DNA from: Aradus depressus
Taxonomy: Eukaryota > Arthropoda > Insecta > Hemiptera > Aradidae
Reading direction: 5' to 3'
DNA length: 64,000 nucleotides
Assembly: GCA_963662175.1 (NCBI GenBank)
Contig: OY759214.1
Span: forward strand, 10,850,001-10,914,000
The notes beneath the pieces were generated by a model. That model was given only the letters and a program-made list of their open reading frames with translations. It ran no database searches and was not told the DNA's origin. This document shows positions 24,046-35,443 of this stretch, piece by piece; position 1 is the stretch's first letter, and the number at the start of each line of letters is the position of its first letter. A program made the position numbers and the translations under genes.

Positions 24046-26202
24046 ATGTGGAACATACATAAGTGGGCTTTGAGGTACCGTTTTGAGATATTTTCTGAAA
24101 AACAAATTAATACAGCTATGTTGGTAGATAGGCAGCATCCAGAAACGAAGATGGTCAACCAAAGAAAGATTCAGATGTATCGGGAATGTCCCATCCGAAG
24201 GACGACGTGCTCAAATTTATGTTTATCTTCCCGATTAAAACATCTGACCTAAGTGACTTGGCTAGATTTCTAAATGGCGATCCTGAGCTCGGTAAACTCC
24301 ATTCTTCAAATTTCTCGCTTTTAAACGGTTTTTAGATTTAATATTTGTTAAAACTGATGAACAACCGGGATATCTGAATCCTAAACAAAAATTGAAATAA
24401 AAATGTTTTTCGAAAAAAGTCGGGCTAAATACAATTCTTCAAATTTCCTGCTTTTTAACTGCTTATATATTTAATATTTGTTAAAACTGAATGACAGATT
24501 CAGATATATCGGGAAAGTCCCATCCGAAGGACGACGTGCTCAAGGTTATTTTTATCCTAAGTGAAATTTCAGCTACCCAGGTTTAGATACATAACATACG
24601 AATCATTATGGAGTACCTGACTTACGAAAAGACCCTCGATCATAGCTTAAAGCCCAATCCGAAGGACGACGTGCTCAAAGTTCAATCAACCTAAGTGAAA
24701 TTTCAGCTACCTAGGTTTTAATACATAACATACGACTCATTATCGAGTACCTGACATACTAAAAGGCCCTCGATCATAGCCTAAAGTCTAATCCGAAGGA
24801 CGACATGCTCAAATTTATTGTTATCTTCCCGATTAAAACATCTGAGCTATGTGACTTGGCTAGATTTCTAAATGGCGATCCTGAGCTCGGTAAACTCCAT
24901 TCTTCAAATTTCTCGCTTTTAAACGGTTCTTAAATTTATTATTTGTTAAAACTGATGAACAACCGGGATATCTGAATCCTACTCAAAAATTGAAATAAAA
25001 ATGTTTTTCGAAAAAAGTCGGGCTAAACCCCATTCTTCAAATTTCTCGCTTTTTAACGGTTTATAGATTTAATATTTGTTAAAACTGATAGACAGATTCA
25101 GATATATCGGGAAAGTCCCACCTGAAGGACGACGTGCTCAAGGTTATTTTTAACCTAAGTGAAATTTCATCTACCTAGGTTTAGATACATAACATACGAC
25201 TCATTATCGAGTACTTGACATACTAAAAGGCCCTCGATCATAGCCTAAAGTCCAATCCGAAGGACGACGTGCTCAAATTTATTTTTATCTTCCCGATTAT
25301 ATCATCTGACCTAAGTGACTTGGCTAGATTTCTAAATGGCGATCCTGAGCTCGGTAAACTCCATTCTTCAAATTTCTCGCTTTTAAACGGTTTTTAGATT
25401 TAATATTTGTTAAGACTGATGAACAACCGGAATATCTGAATCCTACACAAAAATTGAAATAAAAATGTTTTTCGGAAAAAGTCGGGCTAAATACCATTCT
25501 TCAAATTTCCTGCTTTTTAACGGTTTATAGATTTAATATTAGTTAAAACTGATAGACAGATTCAGATATATCGGTAAATTCCCATCCGAAGGAAGACGTG
25601 CTCAAGGTTATTTTTAACCTAAGTGAAATTTCAGCTACCCAGGTTTAGATACATAACATACGATTCATTATCGAGCACCTGACATACAAAAAGGCCCTCG
25701 ATCATAGCCTAAAGTCCAATCCGAAGGACGACGTGCTCATATTTATTTTTATCTTCTCGAATAAAACATCTGACCTAAGTGCCTTGGCTAGATTTCTGAG
25801 TGGCGATCCTGAGTTCGATAGACTTCATATGTATGATAAAATAAGTTACCTACCGTTTGGTTCCAACTAAAATTATCAAGGAAGAAATGTGGAATATAAG
25901 TGGGCTTTGAGGTACCGTTTTGACATATTTTCTGAAAAACAAATTAATACAGCAATGTTGGTAGATAGGCAGCGTCCCTAAATGAAGATGGTCAACCAAA
26001 GACAAATTCAGATGTATCGGGAAAGTCCCAACCGAAGGACGAAGTGCTCAAGGATATTTAAAAAAATAAATAATTTAAGTCAGTTGAAACAAGTAAGAGC
26101 CCCGTCTAGATTTCCAACTTGCGATATTGAGCTCAGTAGACACCAAATATAAAGAAAAAATACGTTTCCGTTTGGCTCCAACTAAAATTATCAAGGAAGA
26201 AA

Positions 26203-26877
26203 TCTATATAATAATAAAGCTGTAACGGGGTTTATTTGTTTGTTTGTTCCAGCAGCACGCCCAAACGGCTCGACGGTTTTTTATGAAACTTCACATGTAG
26301 CATTCTTATGACCCCAGTTGAATAATAGGCTATGTGGCGTCCCAAAATGTTGGACGGGAGGGGGGTGGTGGGGATAGGCCTAAATATAAAGATACCGGTA
26401 GCTCATTAACTAATGGTCGGATTATCATGAAATTTCACATGTAGTATTCTTAAAGGCCAAATAGAAAAATAGGGTTTCTGACCTCTCAAGATATTGAACG
26501 AAAGGGAGGATAGTGGGGGTAGACTTAAGTATATAAATAGTGGTAGCTCATTAACTAATGGTCGGATTGTCATGGAATTTCACATATAGTAATTTCAAAA
26601 AAAAATTTGAAAATTCGTTGTGACGTTTCAACTTTTTGAACCTGAGGGGTGGGGTGCATTAAGCTGAAGGAATTTCACATGTAGCTTTCTCTTCTTCTGT
26701 ACACCGGTATTAAGCAGATACTAGCTGTGGTGTCTGCCGTTGAAGAGGCTTATTCTATATGAATAATTGAAAATTATATCATCATGAATGTACTGTCGAA
26801 GAATTGAATTGGATTCGAATGAGAGATATTAGGTGAAAAGTCAAAGTTCCCCGAGCAACGCCGGGTATTACTGCTAG
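26203..26877 (+). mobile_element. non-autonomous Helitron, copy B
   Basis: Left end TCTATATAATAATAAAGCTG follows an A; right end is CGCCGGGTATTACTGCTAG followed by T. These are the 5'-TC and CTAG-3' termini with A/T target expected of Helitrons. At 675 bp it is the shortest copy and has only a trace of the 66-bp minisatellite (near 26,720). It is followed without any gap by copy C. Confidence 0.8.
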
Positions 26878-28342
26878 TCTATATTAATAAAGCTGAAACG
26901 GGGTGTGTTTGTGTGTTTGTTTGTTCCAGCATCACGCCCAAACCGCTGGATGGATCTTCATGAAACATCACATGTAGCATTCTTTTGAGCCCGATTGAAT
27001 AATAGGCTATGTGGCGTCCCAAAATTTTGAACGGGAGGGGGTGTTGTAGGGGGGGCCTAAGTATATAAATAGTGCTAACTCATTAACTAATGGTTGGATT
27101 GTAATGAAATTACATATGTAGTATGCTTAAAGGCCAAATAGAAATATAAGGTGTGTGGCGTTCCAATGTTTCGAACGGGAGGGGGGGTTGTGGGTGGGGG
27201 GGGGGGGGCTAAGTATAAATATAGAGCTGGCTCATTAACGGTTGATCGTATTGTCACGAAATTTCCCATGTAGTATTCCTGGAGGCCAAATAGAAAAATG
27301 AGGTGTGCGGCGTCCCAAAAGTTTTGAACGGGAGGGGGAGTTGTGTAGGGGCCTAAGTATAAATATAGAGCTGGCTCATTAACGGTAGGTCGTATTATCG
27401 CGAAATTTCACATGTAGTATTCCTGAAGGCCAAATAGAAAAATGAGGTGTGCGGCGTCCCAAAGTTTTGAACGGGAGGGGGAGTTGTGTAGGGGCCTAAG
27501 TATAAATATAGAGCTAGCTCATTAACGGTTGGTCGGATTGTCATGGAATTTCACATGTAGTATTCTTAAAAGCCAAATAAAAAAATGGGGTGTATATGTC
27601 ACAAAATTTTGAACGGGAGGGTGGGTTGATCGAGGCCTAAGTATATATATAGTGATAAGTCATTAACGGATGGATCGGATTGTCACGAAATTTCACTTGT
27701 AGTATTCATAAAGGCCAAATAGAAAAATAGGGTGTGTGACGTCACATAATTGAGAACGGGAGGGGGGTTGTGGGGTTAGACCTAAATTTGATGATGGTGA
27801 TAGGTCATTTACGGATGATCGGATTGTCATGGAATTTCTCATGTAGTATTCTTGATGGCCAAGTAGAAATTAAAAAATTGAACAGGGGGAGAGGGGGGGG
27901 GGGGGGGGGGGGTAAAGCATAATAAAAATGCTGACTGATTAAAGGGTAATCGGATTGTCATGAATTTCACATGAAGTAGTAGTAACTATGTATTCGCTGT
28001 GGGGTCCGCTGTTGCAAGGCATTTACTAGCTGTGGTGCCCAGCGTTCCTAATATCGTACTAGCTGTGGGGTCCGCCGTCGCAAGGCACATACTAGCTGAG
28101 ATGCCCAGCGTTCCTAACACTAGCTGTGGGGTCCGCCGTTACAAGACACTTACTAGCTGTGGTGCCCAGGGGTCTTAAAAACTTACTAGCGTTACTATAG
28201 TTGAAGGACTGTAAGCCTTATTCCGTATGAATAATCGAAAATTATAACATCATGAATGTGGTGTCGAAGGATTGAATAGACTTATAGGAGATATTGGGAG
28301 AAAATTCAAAGTTCCCCGGGCAACGCCGGGTATTACTGCTAG
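26878..28342 (+). mobile_element. non-autonomous Helitron, copy C
   Basis: Starts TCTATATTAATAAAGCTGAA immediately after the CTAG end of copy B and ends CGCCGGGTATTACTGCTAG at 28,342, followed by T. It is complete at both ends and 1,465 bp long. It has the G-run repeats (27,000-27,950, with a G run of about 20 near 27,890-27,912) and only two to three 66-bp units (27,985-28,170), against about 18 in copy A. Confidence 0.8.
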
Positions 28343-28465
28343 TATAAAATATGTACAAAATAAATGTAATAATTAAATAACTTTCAGCTCGAGAGCCCTC
28401 GGAGCACCCTTACCCTGCTCTTGCCCTGTAGGTGCACAATCCCAATTTTTTTTTTAAATTTAACA

Positions 28466-28768
28466 AGGGCGGCGGTAACTAAGTAGTATGCTTACTTGAA
28501 CTTAGTATCGCGGTTAAGAAACCCCGCCGAGGCCATTAGGGGTTTTATCTTGGAGGTGTAAAAACCTTGAGGACGCCGTCCTTCGGAGGGGACCTTAAGC
28601 AATGGTCCCGAGCCTGTACGATGTCAGGTTAAAGACCCCTGCCCTAGATGGATACAAATTTAGGGTAGGACTGACATAGAATCGGTCTCAGAGCTCAGTG
28701 CCGAAGGAGCGCTCTGGTAGTAGGCGATATGAAATCGAAGAAGCCCGGACGTGAGTCACAATAACTAA
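28466..28768 (+). repeat. tRNA-derived SINE copy
   Basis: Includes a degraded tRNA head (GGGCGGCGGTAACTAAGTAG), the middle phrase CGCCGTCCTTCGGAGGGGAC, CGAGCCTGTACGATGTCAGG and a diverged 3' end (GCCCGGACGTGAGTCA). Confidence 0.7.
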
Positions 28769-29040
28769 TTTAACGAGTTCTGTGTAATGGGGCTACTCAT
28801 TCAGTCCTCAGTAGACCTTGGTATAATGATAATTTTCAAATTTATGTTGACAGCTATGAGAAAGCTAGATTATGAAAGCTGAAATTGATATTGTAACATA
28901 ACAAGGAAAGTGAAATTGTAAGCACAAAAAGTGCATGTTGGATATATCAGGTATCACTTGCATTCAGGTGCCTTTCCAAAGATCCAATCAGGTTGTGTAA
29001 CTGGCAAACCACTAAATGAGGAAGCATTAGAAAAAAAAAA

Positions 29041-29965
29041 AAATTGCTTTAAATTATTTTTGATTTAAATTGGGGTGAAACCTTTCGCTTTCCCTCCAAA
29101 ATCAATCAACCGTTTGGGCTAAAAATCAATAGTTGACTGACATCGGGGCTTCTGCGTCCTCATACTAAATTTCATGTCGATACATTCATTATATCGGGAG
29201 TTATCGTGTTCACACACACATAGTATATTTTGTTTCCTTTTTTGAATTCAGAGGGTTGGAAAATATAAAAATCTCAACATCGAATTTCTGACCGATTTCA
29301 TAACTTCCCCTATACTTCTTATAGCCGGGGAGTTATTACATTTCTGTGTGGATGTGTTTCTGTTTGTGTGTCCGAGGACACGATAACACCTATTATCATT
29401 CTCAAAACGCGAGTTTAGGTATTTAGAACTAAGATTTAGAAACTAGGGCATAGGTGTGGTCAATTTTATAGTTCTCGCATTAATTTTATAGGATATTTGA
29501 TTATGTTACTACCCCTGAGTTATACGAAGTATAGGGGAAGTTACGTAATCTGTCAGAAATTCGAGGTTCAGTTTTCACCAAAATGTGATGTTTTCCGACC
29601 TCTAGATTCCTAATAATATTATTTCTATCAAACGTGTGTCTATAAACATGATTACTCCCGATAGAATGAATGTACCGACAACAAAAAATTGATAATCTTA
29701 ATTCAGAACCATCTAACAACCCTCTAATTCCAAAAATAAAAATAAAAATAAATTTGTCTGTGTACTTATTTGTGAACAGGATAATTTAGGATAGAATGGG
29801 AATTCAGAACCCTCCAAGGACGACTACTATTGATTTTCAGTCAAATCGGCCAAAGGGAAGGCTGGTATTAGGGGAGAGAGTCTAACAACTGTCGTCAATA
29901 CAAAATTTCGTATCAATTCGAAAACCCTTAAGGAGAATATGCATCACTTTTCCGCGGAATCGGCC
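29041..29965. repeat. R2 dispersed repeat, two abutting or foldback copies
   Basis: From 29,041 one R2 half runs to the end phrase ACTTCTTATAGCCGGGGAG near 29,335. A second, oppositely oriented set of R2 phrases (GAAGTATAGGGGAAGTTACG at about 29,525, CTATTGATTTTCAGTCAAAT near 29,830) continues to about 29,965. The interior includes GT-rich phrases typical of this family. No coding capacity is seen. Confidence 0.55.
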
Positions 29966-29996
29966 GAATGAAAGAGAGAGATCAGAGGACATTTCG

Positions 29997-30180
29997 CTAT
30001 GGTCCCGAGCCTGTACAATGTCAGGTACTCGTTAAAGACCTCTAAACTAGATCAATAAAAATTTAGACTAGGCAAAATTTACTACCGTAGTAGAGACGGG
30101 CTCATGTCCACCAGAGTGACGAAAGAGTGCTCTGGTTCGACATGAGCTTATATTTAAAGCCCGGGCATGAATCATAATAA
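29997..30180 (+). repeat. tRNA-derived SINE fragment
   Basis: Contains GGTCCCGAGCCTGTACAATG through GCCCGGGCATGAATCATAA with no tRNA head. Joined on its left to an R2 fragment. Confidence 0.7.
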
Positions 30181-30959
30181 CTAACATATCTATGGTCACA
30201 AGGAATAAGTTGTTAAGTCCAAAAATGGCCAAAAGGAGTTGTGTACTGTGATCATCTCCCAAACCATCTGCGCACTGTGAAGAAGTTGGGAGTTCAGGAC
30301 TCAAATACTTTCGGAATTATAAATATGTGGGTTTCTTGGTATCTCGTAAAATTGTGTATGTTCTCGGTTAAATCAACTTAATCTACTTATTTGAGGAATC
30401 ATTCACGAGATAACTGCATTTAACCATTTATTCACTACGGTAGACTATTCCAAGTGAAGAGGGTGTTTTCGGTTAAATCAACTTTCTCAACTTTAGAGAG
30501 GCATCATTAGCGAGTATTTCAAAAAGTATGGATAATAATTAGGTAAATGAATGTAAAAATTAGGTCAGTGATGGGGGATGATTAGGTGACTAAGGGAAAA
30601 TCCAAGAAAGGATTAACAATATTCATTTTCATTCACTCCTATAGATTTAGAAGGTATATGATTAATAATGATGCAAACATAATTTATTTATTCCAAAAAT
30701 TGGATTTACACGATTAATGCAAAAGTAAAAAAGTGCTGCCCTGAAAAGTTACGAATTTAGACTTACCAATTTATTCCCTGTGACCACAGATATAAAATAC
30801 ATAAGAACATTTTGATATAATATATGTTTTTAGACTGCATAATATATTCAGTTTCATTTTTTTATAAATGTTTGTACTTGATGACCTTCATATAAAAAGG
30901 AGTGTGTATTATCTTAACATTCTCCATCTTAGTAATACTTGTCAACAACTTATTTTTCG
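30181..30959. other. AT-rich intergenic DNA, nothing recognised
   Basis: No recognisable gene. A phrase of the form TTCTCGGTTAAATCAACTT occurs twice (about 30,362 and 30,468), suggesting an old local duplication. Confidence 0.4.
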
Positions 30960-31208
30960 AGGGCGCCGGTAGCTCAGTGGTATGCATGCTTGCCTTCTGA
31001 GCTCAAGGTCGTGGGTTCGAAATCTGGCCGAGGCCCTTAGTTTATTTTATCTGAGAGGTGAAATAAACTTAAGCACGCCGTCCTTCGGATGGGACGTTAA
31101 GCAATGGTCCCGAGCCTTTACGATGTCAGGTACTCCTTAAAGACCCCTACCCTAGGAGAATAAAAATTTAGGGTAGGCAAAATTTAGGACTCCCATAGTA
31201 GAGAAGGG
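30960..31208 (+). repeat. tRNA-derived SINE copy with best-preserved tRNA head
   Basis: The head (GGCGCCGGTAGCTCAGTGGT at 30,963) has a clear A box (TAGCTCAGTGG) and B box (GGGTTCGAAATC) at tRNA spacing, followed by the SINE body. The copy stops at 31,208 inside the body. The expected 3' end is found 475 bp later at 31,683-31,745, so an intervening sequence has probably split it. This copy shows that the family is tRNA-derived; it is not a functional tRNA, as the 3' acceptor strand does not pair with the 5' end. Confidence 0.8.
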
Positions 31209-31682
31209 ATATATATATATATTTTTTTTTCTTTAGTTCAAGTTTATTATTATGATTTCCGGAACTACATATCTAATCTAATTTCGAAGGCATGTTCAAT
31301 CTGGCGTCTCATTGGTCCAATCGTAATTTCAAATTAATCCGAGTTATACAAGCGTATTTTACACTTTGACCCCTTCTCTAATAAGGTTAGTTGTGGTAAA
31401 AATAAAATATAAGTTGGCATGATACATCTGTATTACATATTTTTTAAGGTACATAATATAAATTTTCTTTTTCAAAAAATAAATCAACTTTTTTTTTGCT
31501 TGTTTCTTATAAGAAGTTATATACTTTTTAAATTTGAATAGAAAATGATACGTGCACCGGGCAAAGGATCGAGTGATTGACATCGCGGGGGAGTTTCCGC
31601 ATTTTTTGTCGACTGTATCATTTTTTTACAATCAAAAAGTTCAATAGTTTATTTCTGAGTTATTTTTGTGAATATCATACTA
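31209..31682. other. sequence splitting a SINE; possible insertion
   Basis: Starts with an (AT)n and T-run stretch and is AT-rich. It lies exactly between the 5' and 3' parts of one SINE. No terminal repeats or target duplication could be made out, so an insertion is inferred only from the SINE break. Confidence 0.35.
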
Positions 31683-31745
31683 AAAATTCGCTCTGGTAGT
31701 AGGCGATATGACCTCGTAGTTAAAGCCCGGGCAAGAGTCATAATA
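31683..31745 (+). repeat. 3' end of the split SINE
   Basis: Reads CGCTCTGGTAGTAGGCGATA through GCCCGGGCAAGAGTCATAA, the SINE 3' end that is missing from the copy ending at 31,208. Confidence 0.65.
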
Positions 31746-31965
31746 ACTATTTATTTTTCGTTTTATAGAAAAATGAAGTATTGCACTTGTTGCAGGAATG
31801 AAACGAATTTATATTTTGTAGGTCAAAATAGTGAACCGGCCCGGTTGAATACATGTTTTTTTATGAGGATACGAAGACATTTTGTGGTGCCTACGTAATA
31901 TATACAGGTAAATACAATAAAAAATTAAATTTAAATAATGTTATTTGTTTTTCTTTTTACGTAAA

Positions 31966-32626
31966 TCACCGGCAATGTACTTCCCCAGAACAAATTAAGC
32001 AACTAACTTTTTGCTCTCCCTCCAAAACCAGTCGAACTTTTGCGCTAATCATCAACAATTGACTTACGTAAGGGGTCCTAAAGCTATGTTCTATAAATGT
32101 CTAACGACACTTCTAAAACTAGCAAGACAGTACAAGGTGCCAGGATGTTGGCTAACTGTACCTTATCTTGTGTACCGTTTACTTGCTTCTTGCAGGCTCT
32201 TACATCTAAGCTAGCCACTGTACACGCTCTGACCACTGTAGTCTGTTTCATGTAACCTGACTGTCGGAACTTGTCAGTTAACAGAACACTCACTCACACA
32301 TCCCACGTAACTAACCCCTTCCGATGTCAATGTAACTTATTTGTTTGCCCAATCATTCCATATTTTATATGTATATTCAGGGCCCTCTAAGGACGAGTTC
32401 TATGAATTTTCAGCCAAATCGGTCAAAGTGAAGATGGGTTTAGGAGAGAGGCTCAATTCAAAACCTCTAATAACTGCCGATGTAATGAATGTATCGACAT
32501 GAAATTTTATATTTAAAGTCAAACAATATCTGTTAAATGTCAGCAAAATCGGGCGAAGGGGAGGGGGGGTTCAGGGTAGAGGGCTCAATTCAAAACCTCT
32601 AATAACTGCCGATGTAATAAATTTAT
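31966..32626. repeat. R2 dispersed repeat, left part of an interrupted copy
   Basis: Begins with the R2 end phrase CACCGGCAATGTACTTCCCC and later has CAGCCAAATCGGTCAAAG and AATAACTGCCGATGTAAT phrases. The R2 text breaks at AATAAATTTAT (32,616-32,626) and resumes after the identical 11 bases at 33,131-33,141. Unrelated sequence at about 32,100-32,330 interrupts the copy too. Confidence 0.55.
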
Positions 32627-33130
32627 TTATTTTTATTAAAGGTCATTCGAATGTGAGTTATTGTTTTATTTATTCATTAATAATTTTTCATTTATTCATT
32701 TTTTATTTATTTATAATTGATTATTATATATATTTTTTTTTTTTTTTTTTTTTTATATATATTGTTATAGTTACGTTGTTTTCTTTTTCTTTTCTATATC
32801 TCGCACATTGGGCCCTGATAAAGGGACGTAAAAACGTCCCAAAACATCGTTGGGATAAAAACACTTCCAAAGAGTTTTTTGAAAAATAGTTATAATTTTT
32901 GTTAAATTGAAAAATGTGTCTACTTATTAAAAATGTTTCTATGTTTTATTATATTTTTTTTATACTCATATATTTTTAAGTATTTATTACTATTTACTTT
33001 CTTTAATAGTTTTGTTATTACTACTAATCATAGGTGTGTTAGACTCAAGTAGTTACAAATCTAATTTATAAGCTATGTTAATGTATAAATTCTTTTGACG
33101 TATCCTATTACCATGTATTGGTTTAACGGA
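32627..33130 (+). mobile_element. 504-bp insertion with 11-bp target duplication
   Basis: The insert is flanked by perfect 11-bp direct repeats AATAAATTTAT and interrupts an R2 copy, so both edges are well defined. It is T-rich at the left (T run near 32,731-32,753) and contains GATAAAGGGACGTAAAAACG followed by TCCCAAAACATCG, a small hairpin-plus-AAAC arrangement. It resembles the 3' noncoding region of Penelope-like elements, from memory. A related sequence with GACCTGAGGAAGGGAGGTAA lies near 36,230-36,480. No open frame of note. I infer a 5'-truncated retroelement of PLE or LINE type. Confidence 0.6.
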
Positions 33131-33500
33131 AATAAATTTATTATTATTATTATTATTATCGACACAAAATTAATTAGGAGTCAAATGTTGATCATTAGCG
33201 CAAAAGGTCAACTCGGTATAGAGGGAGAGCAAAAAGTTAGTTGCTTAATTTGTTCTGGGGAATTACATTGCCGGTGATTCACGTAAAATAAAACAAGTAA
33301 CATTATTTAAATATAATTATTTATTGTATTTACCTGTATATATTATGTAGACACCATATAATGTTGTATCCTCATAAAATATTTTCAGTTTACAGACGAA
33401 GTGAATTGCAGAATATTGAAGGTGGAGTGAAAAGTTAATTGACTAATTCATGGTGGGGAAGTACTTGCCGGTGATTCACCGACCACCGTTTTTTTCTATG
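33131..33500. repeat. R2 dispersed repeat, right part of the interrupted copy
   Basis: Resumes the R2 text (ATCGACACAAAATTAATTAG, then AACTCGGTATAGAGGGAGAG) after a short (TTA)n run (33,138-33,160). It reaches the end phrase TTACATTGCCGGTGATTCAC near 33,277. A second R2 end (GGGGAAGTACTTGCCGGTGA) follows at about 33,457. Confidence 0.6.
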
Positions 33501-34309
33501 GTACTTTAGAGCGGTGACCGCAGCCTCTCTCCGACTCTCCAAATAAGTACCAATAGATCTACAGTTAGAAAGTTCCTTCTCTTCCAGTCACTCTCTCTCT
33601 AATTATTATTACCTTTTATTTATTATTATTTTATTATTGTCTTTATTTATTTATAAATAAAATACACATATACAAATAATTCAAAAATCAAAAATCTTAT
33701 ACCAAAGACGACCTCTTGGTCAGATGACCGTCAGAGTGTAGTCGTCATAAATAAAGAAGAAATTAAGTACATCTATCACTTAGCTTCAAGTATAGAACAA
33801 CAAAATACAATTACAACTTGTTTATAAATCAAATTATACCTTCGTCTAAGAACATAATACATTTTATTTACGAACAAGAAAGGATCTTATCAAAATAAAT
33901 ATATATCTTTGAGCTTCAAAATTTAAATCAAAATAATCATAATCTTCTCGTTCGGTATAATAATATTAATTATGAATCATAAGATTTAAGCCTAGTTATA
34001 ATAAATGTTATAAAATGATAATAAAAATTAATACGACTTTAAAAGATTAATAAATAGTAAATAATAATAGGATTAAATAGTAATAAGTAATATTATATAT
34101 AATACTGATATTATTACGTTTTATTATTTTTAATATAATTAATTCGATTTTGCTATTATTATAAATTATTTGAACAAATCGGCTACTTCCTAATCTAAAT
34201 GAACGAATGGAAGTCTCAATACACATATGTCAGCCATAAAACCATGTAATGTGAAAACCCAACCCGCTAGAATAGAATGACTTTCAGACAAGAGTAAAGC
34301 AGAAAAAAA
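33501..34309. other. AT-rich intergenic DNA, nothing recognised
   Basis: Very AT-rich with many ATTATTA-type runs. No open frame, repeat family or RNA is supported. Confidence 0.45.
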
Positions 34310-35243
34310 TTATGTGATTCACCGTCTATGTACTTCCCCAGCACAATTTAATCAGTTAAGTTTTCGCTCTCCCTCCTCAACCAGTCGACCGTTTGGACTA
34401 AAACTCAATATTTAGCTTACATAGTGGCTTCTGAATCCTTATAGTAAGTGTGTGTCGAATAATTCATTACATCGGCATTTATTAGAATTTTTTTGTTAAG
34501 CTTCCCACCTAATCAAATACTCGTAACTGCCGATGTTATGAACATACCAACCCAAAATTTAGTTGAGGATTCAGAAGCCACTATATTAGTCAAATATTGA
34601 ATTTTAGTCCGAACGGTCGATTGACTTTGATGGGAGAGCGAAAACGTAATTGATTAATTCGACGGAAAGTTATGTTTTCGGAACTCCTCATTCTAAAAAT
34701 ATGTCTGTCTTCGTTTGTGTATGTTTGTGAGCTCAATGTCCCGACAGAATGAATGTATCAACACAAACTTTTGTATGTGTATCCAGAACCCACTAAAGAC
34801 GACACCTATTGATTTTCAGTCAAATCGGCCAAAGGGAGGGGGGGACTAAGAGGGAGGCTTAACACAAACATTTTAATAACTGTTGTAAAAAATGTATTGA
34901 TACGAAGTATTAATTGTAAATTCAAAAGCCATATAAGGACGACATCTAATAATTTTCAGCGGAGTCACCCGAAGGGAAGGGGAGAGGATCAGAGAGGGGG
35001 TTCTCGACTCAAATACCCTAATAAATGCCGATGTAATGAATTTATCGTGACAACATTTAGTATGAGGACTTACAAGCAACTATGTAAGTCAAATATTGAG
35101 TTTTAGTCCAAAGGTCGGTGCAAAACCGACGACATTTCTAGAATCAGGAGATCGAAAAACATGTAACACCGTTAAAAACCGCACCGAATTGTTGCCCGAT
35201 TAAATAACTTCTCCTATACTTCGTATAGCTGGAGAAGTAAAAA
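34310..35243. repeat. R2 dispersed repeat, long mosaic copy
   Basis: Begins with GATTCACCGTCTATGTACTT and CCCCAGCACAATTTAATC and ends with ACTTCGTATAGCTGGAGAAGTA. The outer ends pair as short inverted repeats built on TACTTCCCCAG. Interior phrases change orientation near 34,500 and 34,680, showing rearranged or nested R2 copies. No protein is encoded. Confidence 0.6.
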
Positions 35244-35443
35244 TGGTTGGTTGATTCGCTGACATCACGTTCGTAAACGTTCTCTTTCGTCTCCCACGAA
35301 CTTTAAAAAAAGGTTTCTGAGAAATAAAGTGATAAGGAAGAAAGAAACAATGACGTTTTATTTCATTTAATTCTTAAATAGTAGCAATTTAAGTCTGATT
35401 GTTTCTTATTTTATTTCATTTATTTTCTTTTGTCATTATTCTA

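Larger units (their letters stand above)
10042..26202 (+). repeat. 16-kb complex satellite block
   Basis: The whole interval is built from a few shuffled modules. The 18-base core GAAGGACGACGTGCTCAA starts many submodules of about 100-150 bp. Other modules begin CATTCTTCAAATTTC (twice in tandem in most units) or GTGGAATATAAGTGGGC. The basic full unit is 775 bp, and in 13.3-24 kb these are arranged in 2,745-bp higher-order repeats. Units near both ends (10-13 kb and 24-26.2 kb) are more irregular. Short open frames recur in every unit, but stops separate them. The outer edges coincide with Helitron termini. Confidence 0.85.

Noticed and set aside
10272..25900. Dozens of 66-, 68-, 71- and 90-codon frames in the satellite
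   Set aside because: They recur because the units recur; stops separate them and no promoter or exon signals accompany them. Described once as satellite content.
10042..26202. CRISPR-like array
   Set aside because: The recurring GAAGGACGACGTGCTCAA core suggested repeats with spacers, but the 'spacers' are themselves repeated and of unequal length, and the context is eukaryotic.
30963..31040. tRNA gene
   Set aside because: A and B boxes are present, but the 3' side does not complete an acceptor stem and the sequence runs into the SINE body shared by about ten other loci.
32653..32889. 78-codon Phe/Ile/Tyr-rich frame
   Set aside because: Translation of a T-rich low-complexity stretch inside the 504-bp insertion.
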